The notes beneath the pieces are model-generated. The model was not told the origin of the DNA. It worked only from the letters and a program-made list of their open reading frames with translations, and did no database searches. A stretch of 64,000 bases of DNA from Luteipulveratus flavus (GTDB lineage: Bacteria; Actinomycetota; Actinomycetes; Actinomycetales; Dermatophilaceae). Location of the stretch: NCBI RefSeq assembly GCF_029080175.1, contig NZ_JARFJC010000022.1; one strand, given 5' to 3'. The stretch's first letter is position 1. Each line of letters begins with the position of its first letter. Shown piece by piece: positions 33,086-43,135 of the stretch. The translations under genes were made by a program, and so were the position numbers.

Positions 33086-33172
33086 GCCCCCCACGTGGCG
33101 GTACCTCTCCGAACTCCCCCAGGGCAGGAATGCAGCAAGGGTAGGTGAGCTCTTCCGGGTACGTGGGGGGTC
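33086..33172 (+). ncRNA. ffs: Signal recognition particle RNA (bacterial small type)
   Basis: The conserved SRP hairpin is present: GGGCAGGAATGCAGCAAGGGTAG contains the GGAA-type apical sequence and the AGCA/GCAG asymmetric loop of helix 8. The outer stem is formed by CCCCCCACGT near 33088-33097 and ACGTGGGGGG at 33161-33170. A TAGAGT -10 box lies at 33071-33076. The gene sits just upstream of dnaX, its usual place in actinobacteria. Ends are approximate. Confidence 0.92.
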
Positions 33173-33204
33173 CTCGGGTCTCCCCGCCCGTCACGCTCCG
33201 CCCG

Positions 33205-33567
33205 TCACGCCGGCCCGGGGCGCCGACCGGCCGGAGGGGCGTCGCCCGCCTCGGCCCACACCTCGACCAGCTCGGCGATGCCGTGCTCGTCGGCGGTGAC
33301 GAACGTCGCGACGTAGTGCGTCTCCTCGGCGTCGAACACCCGCGCTCGTCCGGCGGCGCGGTCACCCACGCCGACGATGTCCTCCCACACGAAGCGCCAG
33401 GACCCGGGGTAGTCGCGGTTGATCGCGACGAACCCGTCCCGGTCGAAGGTCTCCCCGGTGTGGACGTACCGGCCCGAGAACGCGGGGGAGAGCACCCGCG
33501 CCAGGTCGTCCCACCGCTGGTCGTCGATCGTCTCGGCAAGGGCTCGGAGCAGGTCCACGGCGTCCAT
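33205..33567 (-). CDS. NTF2-like (SnoaL-type) protein
   Basis: A 120-aa protein: MDAVDLLRALAETIDDQRWDDLARVLSPAFSGRYVHTGETFDRDGFVAINRDY, a cone-shaped NTF2-like fold pattern, with the later VFDAEETHYVATFVTADEHGIAELVEVWAEAG. Such proteins are enzymes or ligand-binding folds in many contexts; no function is assignable here. The ATG at 33567 is the start. It is divergent from dnaX, 69 bp away, and runs toward the SRP RNA gene. Confidence 0.8.
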   Translation of the reverse strand: MDAVDLLRALAETIDDQRWDDLARVLSPAFSGRYVHTGETFDRDGFVAINRDYPGSWRFVWEDIVGVGDRAAGRARVFDAEETHYVATFVTADEHGIAELVEVWAEAGDAPPAGRRPGPA

Positions 33568-33623
33568 GGGCGAAGTGTTCTGCCGGCCACCGACAGCCCG
33601 GAGCCGCCGTCCCCGCTCGGGGA

Positions 33624-33629
33624 TAGGGT
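33624..33629 (+). promoter_or_regulatory. Candidate -10 box for dnaX
   Basis: TAGGGT, exactly 7 nt before the GTG at 33637. It supports a leaderless dnaX mRNA and excludes the longer frame. Confidence 0.55.
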
Positions 33630-33636
33630 CGCCCAC

Positions 33637-35988
33637 GTGACGCTTCCTGCCTCGTCGGCTCTCTACCGCCGATACCGACCCGAGTCGTTCGCCGACGTCA
33701 TCGGCCAGGAGCACGTGACCGAGCCGCTCATGCAGGCGCTGCGGACCGGCCGGGTCAACCACGCCTACCTGTTCAGCGGGCCGCGCGGGTGCGGCAAGAC
33801 GACCAGCGCCCGCATCCTGGCGCGCTGCCTCAACTGCGAGCAGGGCCCGACGCCGACGCCGTGCGGCGAGTGCGCCTCCTGCGTCGCACTGGCCCGCGGC
33901 GGCTCCGGCTCGGTCGACGTCATCGAGATCGACGCGGCCAGCCACGGCGGTGTCGACGACGCGCGCGACCTGCGCGAGCGGGCGTCGTACGGCCCGGCGC
34001 AGAGCCGGTTCAAGATCTACATCATCGACGAGGCGCACATGGTGACGCCGCAGGGCTTCAACGCGCTGCTGAAGATCGTCGAGGAGCCGCCGGAGCACGT
34101 GAAGTTCGTCTTCGCGACGACCGAGCCCGAGAAGGTCATCGGCACGATCCGCTCCCGGACCCACCACTACCCGTTTCGGCTGGTCCCGCCGGGGCTGCTC
34201 TCCGACTACATGCAGCGGCTCTGCGACGCCGAGGGGGTGCAGGTCGAGCCGGGCGTGCTGTCGTTCGTCACGCGCGCCGGCGGGGGCTCGGTGCGTGACT
34301 CGCTGTCCGTCCTCGATCAGCTGATCGCCGGCTCGGGGGACGAGGGACTGACGTACGCCGGTGCCGCGTCGCTGCTCGGGTTCACCGACGGTGAGCTGCT
34401 CGACGCCACCGTGGACGCGCTCGCGGTGCGCGACTCGGGGTCGGTGTTCCGCCAGATCGACCGGGTGATCGAGTCCGGCCACGACCCGCGCCGGTTCATC
34501 GAGGACCTGCTGGAGCGGTTGCGCGACCTGATCATCGTGGCTGCCGTGCCGGAGGGCGCCGCCCAGGTGCTGCGGACGATCCCGGAGGACCAGCTGGAGC
34601 GGATGCGTCAGCAGGCGTCGGCGTTCGGCGACGGTGCGCTGTCACGGGCCGCCGACATCGCCAACGCCGGTCTCACCGAGATGACCGGCGCGACCGCTCC
34701 GCGGCTGCAGCTCGAGCTCATCTGCGCGCGCATCCTGCTGCCGGCCGCGTCCGGCGAGCAGGGGTACGCCGCCCGGCTGGACCGCCTCGAGCGTCGCCTC
34801 GACATGGGTCAGCTCCCGCCGACTCAGGCGGGCCAGGCCTCGGCGCCCGCCCGCCCGGCGACCCCGGCCGCGGCTCCGGCCGCTGCTGCGCCGGACCCGT
34901 CGCCGGAGCGCGTCGAGGCACCGGCGACGTCGGTGTCGGTGTCGGCGTCCACGTCGCAGGCGCCCGCCGAGTCCTCGAGCGCGCCGCCGCGGCAGTCCGA
35001 GCGGGCCGCGTCCGAGCGGCCTGACGAGGCTGCCGCGACATCGACCCCCACCCCTGCACCGGAGGTCGTGCCGAGTCCGGCGCCGCCGCCGACGCCGGGC
35101 GCCATCGACACCGACGCCATTCGGCGGGAGTGGCCGACCGTCCTCGACCGCATCGCGCAGACCAAGCGGGTCACCTGGGCGCTGGTCTCCCAGAGTGCGC
35201 AGGTCCTGGACTACGACGGTGAGCGGCTGCTGCTCGGGACGACCACCGCCGGGCTCGCCGAGACGTTCCGCCGCGGTCCGCACCCCGACATCGTCCGGCA
35301 GGCGCTGAACGCCGCGCTGGGCGTGGACGTGCGAGTGGAGGCGACGCCGCACGACGGCCCGCCTCCGGTCGCAGCCCCGCCGCCGGCCGGTCCGCAGACC
35401 GGTTCGGGTGAGCCGAGCGGCGAGGGACCGGGCTCCGTCGACTCCGGTGAGCAGCGCCCCGCGACGTCCGAGCCGACGGCTCGTCCGTCCGCTCCCTCGC
35501 CGGGCGCGGGTGGCTCGTCGACCGCGGCGGCCGCGCAGGCCCTCGGCGCCGCCACGCCGCGAGGCGGCTGGGACGCCGGCCCGGCCGACAGCTGGGGTGC
35601 CCCGACCGCTCCGCCGCCACCCTGGGCGTCGGGCGGCGAGTCGCCGTCCGACGCGTCCGCGCCGGATGTCGCGGGCTCCGGTCCGCGGTCCGAGCCGTCG
35701 CGCGGCGAGCGGCCGAAGACCGCCGCGCCCGCCGCGACCAGCGGCGGGAATCGCTCGAGTGGAGGTGCGGCCGGCGCGGCCGGTGGCGCGGACGACGGGC
35801 TGACGCCACGGCAGCGGGCGATGCGAGCCGCGCGGGCGAGCTCGGCCCAGGCGTCCGACACCCCGGCCCGAGGCGCGGACGACAGCGTCGCCGACCGCGA
35901 CGACGAGAACATCGAGGACTCCGGCGCCGTCGGCGTACCGGTCATCCAGAGCGTCCTCGGCGGCACCGTCATCCGCGAGAGCGAGTAG
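33637..35988 (+). CDS. dnaX: DNA polymerase III subunit gamma/tau
   Basis: Clamp-loader ATPase, 783 aa. The start is MTLPASSALYRRYRPE-like (here from GTG), followed by FADVIGQEHV and Walker A GPRGCGKTTSARILARCL (about residues 48-65). The zinc ligands are in CLNCEQG...PCGECASC (about 64-84). Walker B/sensor motifs are YIIDEAHMVTPQGFNALLKIVEEPP and VFATTEPEKV. Residues after about 390 are disordered, rich in Pro/Ala/Ser, and end in a short conserved-looking tail around GVPVIQSVLGGTVIRE. The GTG at 33637 follows TAGGGT. Downstream are plsC-like and recR genes. Confidence 0.97.
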   Translation: MTLPASSALYRRYRPESFADVIGQEHVTEPLMQALRTGRVNHAYLFSGPRGCGKTTSARILARCLNCEQGPTPTPCGECASCVALARGGSGSVDVIEIDAASHGGVDDARDLRERASYGPAQSRFKIYIIDEAHMVTPQGFNALLKIVEEPPEHVKFVFATTEPEKVIGTIRSRTHHYPFRLVPPGLLSDYMQRLCDAEGVQVEPGVLSFVTRAGGGSVRDSLSVLDQLIAGSGDEGLTYAGAASLLGFTDGELLDATVDALAVRDSGSVFRQIDRVIESGHDPRRFIEDLLERLRDLIIVAAVPEGAAQVLRTIPEDQLERMRQQASAFGDGALSRAADIANAGLTEMTGATAPRLQLELICARILLPAASGEQGYAARLDRLERRLDMGQLPPTQAGQASAPARPATPAAAPAAAAPDPSPERVEAPATSVSVSASTSQAPAESSSAPPRQSERAASERPDEAAATSTPTPAPEVVPSPAPPPTPGAIDTDAIRREWPTVLDRIAQTKRVTWALVSQSAQVLDYDGERLLLGTTTAGLAETFRRGPHPDIVRQALNAALGVDVRVEATPHDGPPPVAAPPPAGPQTGSGEPSGEGPGSVDSGEQRPATSEPTARPSAPSPGAGGSSTAAAAQALGAATPRGGWDAGPADSWGAPTAPPPPWASGGESPSDASAPDVAGSGPRSEPSRGERPKTAAPAATSGGNRSSGGAAGAAGGADDGLTPRQRAMRAARASSAQASDTPARGADDSVADRDDENIEDSGAVGVPVIQSVLGGTVIRESE

Positions 35989-36023
35989 TCACCGGCCCGG
36001 GCGAGACCTGCGCGAGCCCGCAC

Positions 36024-36029
36024 TAGGGT
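36024..36029 (+). promoter_or_regulatory. Candidate -10 box for plsC-like gene
   Basis: TAGGGT, 6 nt before the GTG at 36036, no ribosome-binding site. It suggests the gene has its own leaderless promoter in addition to dnaX read-through. Confidence 0.5.
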
Positions 36030-36035
36030 TGGGCC

Positions 36036-36704
36036 GTGCTCTACCTCACGTCCCGGATGGTCGTGGCGCCCGCGCTGCGAGCCGTGTTCCGACCGACCGT
36101 CGAGGGCGCACACCACGTCCCGCGCTCGGGTGCGGTGATCCTGGCCAGCAACCACCTGTCGTTCGTCGACTCCGTGGTGATCCCGACGGTCGCGCCGCGG
36201 CAGGTCCACTTCCTCGCCAAGGCCTCCTACTTCACCGGGTCCGGCCCCAAGGGCGCCGCGATGCGGATGTGGATGACCTCGATGGGCATGATCCCCGTCG
36301 AGCGTGACGACAAGAAGGCCGCGAGCAACTCGCTGGAGATCGCGCTCGGGGTGCTGCGCCGGGGCGGTGCGTTCGGCATCTACCCGGAGGGGACGCGCTC
36401 GCGCGACGGCCGCCTCTACCGCGGGCGTACGGGCGTCGCGCACCTCGCGCTCGAGACCGGCGCCCCCGTCGTCCCCGTGGGGCTGTCGGGCACCCAGGAG
36501 ATCCAGCCGGTCGGCTCCAACCGTCCGAAGGTCGCGCACGCGACGATCCGGTTCGGTGAGCCGCTGCGCCTCGCCGAGCGGTACGCCGGGGTGCCGGCCG
36601 GGAAGGCCCGTCGTCAGGTGACCGACGAGATCATGGCCGCCATCCACGACCTCACCGGGCAGGAGCTCGCGGGCGTCTACAACGAGCACCCGCCTGCGTC
36701 CTGA
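36036..36704 (+). CDS. Lysophospholipid acyltransferase (PlsC-like)
   Basis: A 222-aa acyltransferase. The catalytic NHLSFVD (NHx4D, about residues 39-45) is followed by FLAKASYFTG and the glycerol-phosphate-binding block IYPEGTRSRDGRLYRGRTG. VVPVGLSGT completes motif IV. It transfers an acyl chain to a lysophospholipid, and the exact substrate is unknown. It stands between dnaX and recR, where many related genomes have ybaB. Start is a GTG with a TAGGGT box 6 nt upstream. Confidence 0.92.
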   Translation: MLYLTSRMVVAPALRAVFRPTVEGAHHVPRSGAVILASNHLSFVDSVVIPTVAPRQVHFLAKASYFTGSGPKGAAMRMWMTSMGMIPVERDDKKAASNSLEIALGVLRRGGAFGIYPEGTRSRDGRLYRGRTGVAHLALETGAPVVPVGLSGTQEIQPVGSNRPKVAHATIRFGEPLRLAERYAGVPAGKARRQVTDEIMAAIHDLTGQELAGVYNEHPPAS

Positions 36705-36799
36705 CGATCATCGGGAGCATCCGTCGACCCGGCTGCACGGGATGTCGGGCCGATCGTCGGGGCGACCGGCGGGCGGTGGGCGTCGTCGGACCGGGGCAC

Positions 36800-36805
36800 T
36801 ACGCT
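36800..36805 (+). promoter_or_regulatory. Candidate -10 box for recR
   Basis: TACGCT, exactly 7 nt before the GTG at 36813. No Shine-Dalgarno is visible. Confidence 0.5.
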
Positions 36806-36812
36806 CGCGAGG

Positions 36813-37412
36813 GTGTACGAAGGTGTGGTCCAGGACCTGATCGACGAGCTCGGCCGGCTGCCCGGCATCGGGCCCAAGTCGGCGCAGCGCATCGCGTTCC
36901 ACCTGCTGCAGGCCGACCCCGCCGACGTCCAGCGGCTGACCGAGGTCCTCACGGTCGTCCGGGAGAAGGTGCGGTTCTGCGAGACGTGCTTCAACGTCGC
37001 CGAGGCGCAGCAATGCCGGATCTGCCTCGACCCGCGCCGCGAGGCCACCCAGATCTGTGTGGTGGAGGATCCCAAGGACGTCATCGCGCTGGAGCGCACC
37101 CGGGAGTTCCGCGGCCGCTACCACGTGCTCGGCGGCGCGATCAGCCCCATCGACGGCGTCGGCCCCGACGACCTGCGCATCACCGAGCTGATGCGCCGGC
37201 TCGCTGACGGCGCGGTCGAGGAGATCATCCTCGCGACCAACCCGAACCTGACGGGAGAGGCCACCGCCGCCTACCTCGCCCGACTGCTGCGCACCATGGG
37301 CCTGCGGGTCACCCGGCTGGCGTCCGGGCTGCCGGTGGGCGGCGACCTGGAGTACGCCGACGAGGTCACTCTCGGCCGCGCCTTCGAAGGACGGAGACTG
37401 CTCGATGCCTGA
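36813..37412 (+). CDS. recR: Recombination mediator protein RecR
   Basis: DNA-repair protein that helps load RecA, 199 aa. The helix-hairpin-helix LGRLPGIGPKSAQRIAFHLL (about residues 13-32), the zinc finger CETCFNVAEAQQCRIC (about 56-71) and the Toprim domain (VVEDPKDVIALERT, YHVLGGAISPIDGVGP, ATNPNLTGEATAAYL) are all intact. The GTG at 36813 follows TACGCT by 7 nt. The end overlaps the DUF5063 start by 8 bp, so the two are coupled. Confidence 0.97.
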   Translation: MYEGVVQDLIDELGRLPGIGPKSAQRIAFHLLQADPADVQRLTEVLTVVREKVRFCETCFNVAEAQQCRICLDPRREATQICVVEDPKDVIALERTREFRGRYHVLGGAISPIDGVGPDDLRITELMRRLADGAVEEIILATNPNLTGEATAAYLARLLRTMGLRVTRLASGLPVGGDLEYADEVTLGRAFEGRRLLDA

Positions 37413-37998
37413 CATCACCACGCCGACCGAGCCCGGGCCGCCGGAGCACGCCGACCTCGCGGGGCTCGCCCAGGACACCGCCCGCGACGTCCGCGACTTC
37501 AGCACCGCCGTGCGCGACATCGCCGCCGGAGTGGCGCCGGACGCCGCAATTCCGTTGCTGCTGCTGGTGATCAGCCAGCTGCAGGTCACCGGCGCTCGGC
37601 TCGGGGCCATCCAGGACGTCCTGCCGGACGAGCGGTTCGAGCCGGACTCCGGGCCGGAGATCGACCACGACGCCCTGCGTACCTCGCTCGCCAACCTGCT
37701 CGAGGGCCTCGACGACTACGCCGACGTCGTGGACCCGCTGACCTCCGTGGAGCTGGGACGCGGCGCGCTCAGCGACGACCTCGCCGGCATCGTGGCCGCG
37801 CTCGAGCACGGCCTGGCCCACTACGACCAGGACCGCGTCGTCGAGGCGATGTGGTGGTGGCAGTTCTCCTACCTGTCGGAGTGGGGCGTGCGGGCCTCGG
37901 CCGCGCTCCGGGTGGTGCTGACGATCCTCGGCCACCTGCGACTGGACGCCGACGAGGAGACCGTCGCCGACGCGGAGTTCGACGCGCTGCACCCCTAG
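37405..37998 (+). CDS. DUF5063 domain-containing protein
   Basis: A 197-aa acidic protein of the DUF5063 family, which typically follows recR in actinobacteria. Marks are LAGLAQDTARDVRDFSTAV, PLLLLVISQLQVTGARLGAIQDVLPD and a C-terminal AMWWWQFSYLSEWGVRASAALRVVL. The function is unknown; the fixed position after recR suggests a role in recombination or its regulation. Start ATG 37405 is eight bp inside recR. Confidence 0.85.
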   Translation: MPDITTPTEPGPPEHADLAGLAQDTARDVRDFSTAVRDIAAGVAPDAAIPLLLLVISQLQVTGARLGAIQDVLPDERFEPDSGPEIDHDALRTSLANLLEGLDDYADVVDPLTSVELGRGALSDDLAGIVAALEHGLAHYDQDRVVEAMWWWQFSYLSEWGVRASAALRVVLTILGHLRLDADEETVADAEFDALHP

Positions 37999-38045
37999 CC
38001 GCGCTCGGCGGTTGCAGCGCGGCCTGCTCGGGGTAGGAGTGGTGG

Positions 38046-39026
38046 ATGGACGCAGCACGCACGGTGTCGCAGGCGCTGGACACCCTGATGGACCGCGCCG
38101 TCGTGCCGGGTTACTCCACGATCGGCATCCGCGTACGCCGTCGCTTGCCGACCTGGCCGGACGACCCTCCGGCCGACGCGCTCACCGGGCAGAACGTCCT
38201 GGTCACCGGCGCCTCATCCGGCCTCGGCGCGCAGTGCGTCGCCGATCTCGCCGCGCTGGGCGCGCACGTCCACCTGGTCGTCCGTGACGTGCAGAAGGGG
38301 CAGCGGGTCGCCGACCGCATCCCCGCACCGGCCGGGACCACGGTGTGGCGCTGCGACCTGTCCGACCTCGACAGCGTCGCCGAGCTCGCCGAGTCGTTGC
38401 TCGCCCTCGGGCAGCCGCTGACCGGCATCGTCCACAACGCCGGGGTCATGCCGCCGGAGCGCGCCGAGTCGCCGCAGCACCACGAGGTGTCGCTGGCGGT
38501 CCACGTCCTCGGCCCGGTCGCGCTGACCGAGCGGCTGCGACCGCTGCTGCGCGGCCAGGACGCCCGCGTCGTCCTGGTCACCTCCGGCGGGATGTACGCG
38601 CAGCCGCTCCCGCTGGACGACCTCGAGTACGAGCGCGAGCTGTACCGGCCGGCCACCGCGTACGCCCGCAGCAAGCGGGTCCAGGTCGCCCTGCTGCCGA
38701 CCCTGCAGGAGCGGTGGGGCGCGGACGGCGTGCGGGTGTACGGGATGCACCCGGGCTGGGCGGACACACCGGGGGTCACCGAGTCGTTGCCCCGGTTCGC
38801 CACCGTCATGGGGCCGGTCCTGCGGCCCACCGGTCAGGGCGCCGACACGACCGGGTGGCTGCTGGCGACGCCGCACCCGCCGCCGGGCGGCGGACTGTGG
38901 CACGACCGTCGGGAGCGCCCGACCGACTACTCCTCGCGGACCCGGACCTCTGCGGAGGAGCGCCGTCGGCTGTGGGAGTGGGTCAGCAACGCCGCACGCG
39001 TGAATGCCGTCGAGGAGGCGTCCTGA
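38046..39026 (+). CDS. SDR family NAD(P)-dependent oxidoreductase
   Basis: A 326-aa SDR. Cofactor-binding motif VLVTGASSGLGAQCVADLAALG (about residues 56-77), NAG in IVHNAGVMPPER, and an active site YARSKRVQ (Tyr about 206, Lys 210). The serine-containing strand is VVLVTSGGMYAQ. An N-terminal extension of about 50 residues precedes the Rossmann fold. The substrate is unknown. The stop overlaps the DUF427 start (TGATG), so they form a pair. Confidence 0.9.
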   Translation: MDAARTVSQALDTLMDRAVVPGYSTIGIRVRRRLPTWPDDPPADALTGQNVLVTGASSGLGAQCVADLAALGAHVHLVVRDVQKGQRVADRIPAPAGTTVWRCDLSDLDSVAELAESLLALGQPLTGIVHNAGVMPPERAESPQHHEVSLAVHVLGPVALTERLRPLLRGQDARVVLVTSGGMYAQPLPLDDLEYERELYRPATAYARSKRVQVALLPTLQERWGADGVRVYGMHPGWADTPGVTESLPRFATVMGPVLRPTGQGADTTGWLLATPHPPPGGGLWHDRRERPTDYSSRTRTSAEERRRLWEWVSNAARVNAVEEAS

Positions 39027-39505
39027 TGTCCACCGAGCGCCCGGTCGAGTCGGTCTGGGACTACCCGCGACCGCCGGCCGTCGACGCGTCGGGGGAGACG
39101 GTCGAGGTGCACCTCGACGGCCGCTGCATCGCGCGGACGGGCTCGCCGCTGCGGGTCCTGGAGACGAGCCACCCGCCGACGTACTACCTGCCGCACTCGG
39201 CGTTCGAGCGGGGCGTGCTGGTCCCGGTGCCCGGCACGACGTTCTGCGAGTTCAAGGGCGAGGCGGCCTACTTCGACGTCGTGGTCGAGGGGGCGCGGGC
39301 TCCTCGGGCGGCGTGGTTGTACCCGCACCCCTCGCCGGGGTACGAGCGGCTGGCCGACCACGTCGGCGTGATGCCGGGGGCGATGCAGGGCTGCTACGTC
39401 GAGGGTGAGCGGGTCACACCGCAGGAGGGGTCGTTCTACGGCGGCTGGATCACCTCGCGGGTGAGGGGGCCGTTCAAGGGTGCGCCGGGCACGCTCCACT
39501 GGTGA
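39026..39505 (+). CDS. DUF427 domain-containing protein
   Basis: A 159-aa protein matching DUF427: VEVHLDGRCIARTGSPLRVLETSHPPTYYLPHSAF-type sequence, FCEFKGEAAYFDVVV, and AWLYPHPSPGYERLADHVG. The family is widespread and structurally characterised, but its activity is unknown. The ATG is preceded by GAGGAGG at a good distance and overlaps the SDR stop by one base. Confidence 0.9.
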   Translation: MSTERPVESVWDYPRPPAVDASGETVEVHLDGRCIARTGSPLRVLETSHPPTYYLPHSAFERGVLVPVPGTTFCEFKGEAAYFDVVVEGARAPRAAWLYPHPSPGYERLADHVGVMPGAMQGCYVEGERVTPQEGSFYGGWITSRVRGPFKGAPGTLHW

Positions 39506-39526
39506 GCCGGCGCGTGCTCCTCCGGC

Positions 39527-40216
39527 TCACTCGGCGTCGGGCAGGTTGCGCGTCGTGACGAGACGCTCGGCCACCTCGCGCAGCTTGAGGTTGTAGTTCT
39601 GCGAGTAGCGGCGCAGCACCTCGAACGCCTGGTCCTGGTCAAGTCGGTGCCGCTCCATCAGGATCCCCTGCGCCTGGCCGATGAGCCCGCGGGCGTCCAG
39701 CGCCGTGCGCAGGCCGTCCCGAGTGCGTGCCGCGTCCAGCGCGAGCGCCGCATGTCGGACGAAGATCGTCATGAAGCCGACCTCCTCGGAGGTGAAGCGG
39801 CGCGGCGCGCGCCAGAACAGGTTGACGGCGCCCATCCGGCGGCCGTTGGCGTCGGACAGCTCGGCGCCGAGGGCGGCGCCCACTCCCAGGTCGGCGGCAC
39901 GGGGGGCCCACTTCGGCCACCGGGTGTCGGTCCGCAGGTCGCCGCACAGCAAGGTGTCCTGCTCCCAGGCGCTGTCGTGGCAGGGACCCTCGTCGAGCTC
40001 GTCCTGCAGCTCGTCCAGGCGACGCACGAGCTCGTGGGTCGGAGCAACGGTCTCCAGCTTGCCGCCGCGACCGATGAGGCTGATCCCGGCGTAGTCGGCG
40101 TTCTGTTGCTGCTGGGCGAACGCCACGACCTGCTCGGCGGTCTGCCCCGAGGTCTCGGCGGTGTGCAGGTCCTGGGCGAGCTCGGCGATCTCCCGAGCCA
40201 ACGAGTCGTAGTCCAT
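39527..40216 (-). CDS. GAF and ANTAR domain protein
   Basis: A 229-aa regulator. A GAF domain (about residues 20-160) precedes the ANTAR three-helix domain at the C-terminus (ALDARGLIGQAQGILMERHRLDQDQAFEVLRRYSQNYNLKLREVA). ANTAR domains bind paired hexanucleotide RNA hairpins and cause antitermination. The GAF ligand is unknown. The ATG at 40216 has GCAGGAGGCC upstream. A related GAF-ANTAR protein is encoded at 40993, on the other side of a ChaB gene. Confidence 0.92.
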   Translation of the reverse strand: MDYDSLAREIAELAQDLHTAETSGQTAEQVVAFAQQQQNADYAGISLIGRGGKLETVAPTHELVRRLDELQDELDEGPCHDSAWEQDTLLCGDLRTDTRWPKWAPRAADLGVGAALGAELSDANGRRMGAVNLFWRAPRRFTSEEVGFMTIFVRHAALALDAARTRDGLRTALDARGLIGQAQGILMERHRLDQDQAFEVLRRYSQNYNLKLREVAERLVTTRNLPDAE

Positions 40217-40334
40217 CTCCGGCCTCCTGCTTCCTGGCGCGCCGAACGGTCCGTCCGCGCGGGCGCCACAGTAGATCACCCGCCACCGTCCGCGCGGTTC
40301 GAACCTCGCCCGGCGGTGACCTGTCGCCCCGGTA

Positions 40335-40739
40335 CTACTCGCGGGCGCGGCGGGTCGCCCGGTCGTTAGCGCGTTGGATGGCCTCGACCAGCTCGTCCTT
40401 GGTCATCCGGGACCGGCCCTCGACGTCCAGCCGCCGCGCGACCTCCTGCAGGTGTTCCTTCGAGGCGTTCGCGTCGACACCGCCGGCGGTCTCGCCGCCT
40501 CGGCGCGCCGCCTCGCCGGTCCTGGCCGCCTGCGCGTCGCTCGGACCCTTCTCGGCCTTGGCCTCCCAGTGGTCGCCCACCTTCTCGAACCCGTGCTTGA
40601 GCGCGGCGAACGCCGTCCGGTGGGCGCGCTCGCCCTCGCCGTACTGCTCGACCGCCGAGTCGTGCGCGGCCGACCAGGTGTCCCGCGCCTTCTTCGGCGA
40701 GCGCTGCAGGGTTCTGGGCAGGTCGTCCTCGTCGGGCAT
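40335..40739 (-). CDS. ChaB family protein
   Basis: A 134-aa protein: MPDEDDLPRTLQRSPKKARDTWSAAHDSAVEQYGEGERAHRTAFAALKHGFEKVGDHWEAK-type N-terminus, the ChaB signature of a protein once linked to cation transport regulation. The C-terminal 45 residues resemble a Rho_N-type SAP-like motif (SKEHLQEVARRLDVEGRSRMTKDELVEAI). The ATG at 40739 has GAGGAGGT upstream; the frame extends 5' without support. It lies between two GAF-ANTAR genes. Confidence 0.85.
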   Translation of the reverse strand: MPDEDDLPRTLQRSPKKARDTWSAAHDSAVEQYGEGERAHRTAFAALKHGFEKVGDHWEAKAEKGPSDAQAARTGEAARRGGETAGGVDANASKEHLQEVARRLDVEGRSRMTKDELVEAIQRANDRATRRARE

Positions 40740-40948
40740 GGGGTACCTCCTCGGTGACGAACCGTCGTGCTCTGGGCGTACCCGGCGCGGGGCGGGACGA
40801 ATCAGCACGAGGAGCGGCACGGGACGCGCGTACGGCCCCGACCGGCCCGTACGGCAGCGGCTGTTCCGCCTGTGCGCCGAGAGAGCTCGCGGTGTCGTAG
40901 AGTTCGGACGAGACGAATCAGCGGGTTCAGCAGCCAGCCCCTCGACAC

Positions 40949-40974
40949 CGGTGCGTGACCACGGTCACGCACCG
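40949..40974. promoter_or_regulatory. 26-bp palindrome upstream of GAF-ANTAR gene
   Basis: CGGTGCGTGACC-AC-GGTCACGCACCG: 12-bp perfect arms around a 2-bp centre, ending 18 bp before the GTG at 40993. It could be an operator, or an RNA hairpin in a leader that the ANTAR protein itself might bind. Confidence 0.5.
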
Positions 40975-40992
40975 CGATTGTGAGGGTGACAG

Positions 40993-41739
40993 GTGCCTGA
41001 CTTGTTCGACGACCGGCTGGCCACGCGCGTGATCGCGATGATGCAGGAGCTGTCGTCGCCGTCCAGCGAGTCCGCGGTGCAGGCCACGGTCGAGACCGCG
41101 CGGCTGGTTCCGGGGGCCGAAGAGGCCGGAGTCAGCGTCGTCGACCGGGACGGCGGCATCGAGACACAGGCGGCGACCAGCGAGGCCGTACGCATCGCCG
41201 ACCGCGCCCAGCAGGCCGCGGGCCAGGGGCCGTGGCTGGACGCGATCGGGCACGGGCAGGAGGTCTACGCCTCCCACCTTCCCTCCGACCGACGCTGGGC
41301 CGCGTGGAGCGAGCAGCTGCCCGCCGACATCGGTCTCGGCTCGCTGCTCGCCCTGCCGCTGATCAGCGGCAGCCGCACGTTCGGGGCACTCACGCTGTAC
41401 GCGCGGCGACCGGACGCGTTCACCGCGTCGGCGAGGCTGGCGGCGCGGATCTTCGCGATCCACGCCGCCTCGGTGATCGTGGCGGCGCAGGCCGAGGAGC
41501 AGTGGCGCTCGGCGCTGGAGACCCGCACGGTCACCAGCCAGGCGGTCGGGATGGTGATGGAGCGGTTCGCGCTCGGACCCGACGCGGCGTTCGCGGTCCT
41601 GCGCCGGCTGTCGATGGACACCAACACCCGGCTGTACGACGTCGCCGAGGACATGGTCAGCACCGGCCGGCTGCCGGGGGACCAGGACGACCTGCCCGAC
41701 CCGCGCAACGAAGGGGCAGAACCTCTCGTCGAGGGCTGA
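40993..41739 (+). CDS. GAF and ANTAR domain protein
   Basis: A 248-aa protein. GAF-like residues 20-165 contain AGVSVVDRDGGIETQAATSEAVR and GSLLALPLISGSRTFGALTLYARR. The ANTAR domain follows (TRTVTSQAVGMVMERFALGPDAAFAVLRRLSMDTNTRLYDVAEDMV). It has the same architecture as the protein at 39527 but is clearly diverged. The start GTG at 40993 has only a weak AGGG upstream. A 26-bp palindrome lies just before it. Downstream is the lysC-asd operon. Confidence 0.9.
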   Translation: MPDLFDDRLATRVIAMMQELSSPSSESAVQATVETARLVPGAEEAGVSVVDRDGGIETQAATSEAVRIADRAQQAAGQGPWLDAIGHGQEVYASHLPSDRRWAAWSEQLPADIGLGSLLALPLISGSRTFGALTLYARRPDAFTASARLAARIFAIHAASVIVAAQAEEQWRSALETRTVTSQAVGMVMERFALGPDAAFAVLRRLSMDTNTRLYDVAEDMVSTGRLPGDQDDLPDPRNEGAEPLVEG

Positions 41740-41866
41740 CCGCAGGCGAGAGCACACGGGCCGGACGAACCCCCGGTCCGCGATGTGGGCTCCCCGTCTC
41801 GCGATCCGGTCGGCCCCTAAACTGGGCCTCTCCGTCTGACCTCGATCGTCCGGAGGGCCCTCAGCT

Positions 41867-43131
<1,265 letters not shown>

Positions 43132-43135
<4 letters not shown>

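Noticed and set aside
33145..33636. N-terminal extension of dnaX into the SRP RNA region
   Set aside because: The extension overlaps ffs and the NTF2-like gene and does not resemble DnaX; the GTG at 33637 has a leaderless promoter.
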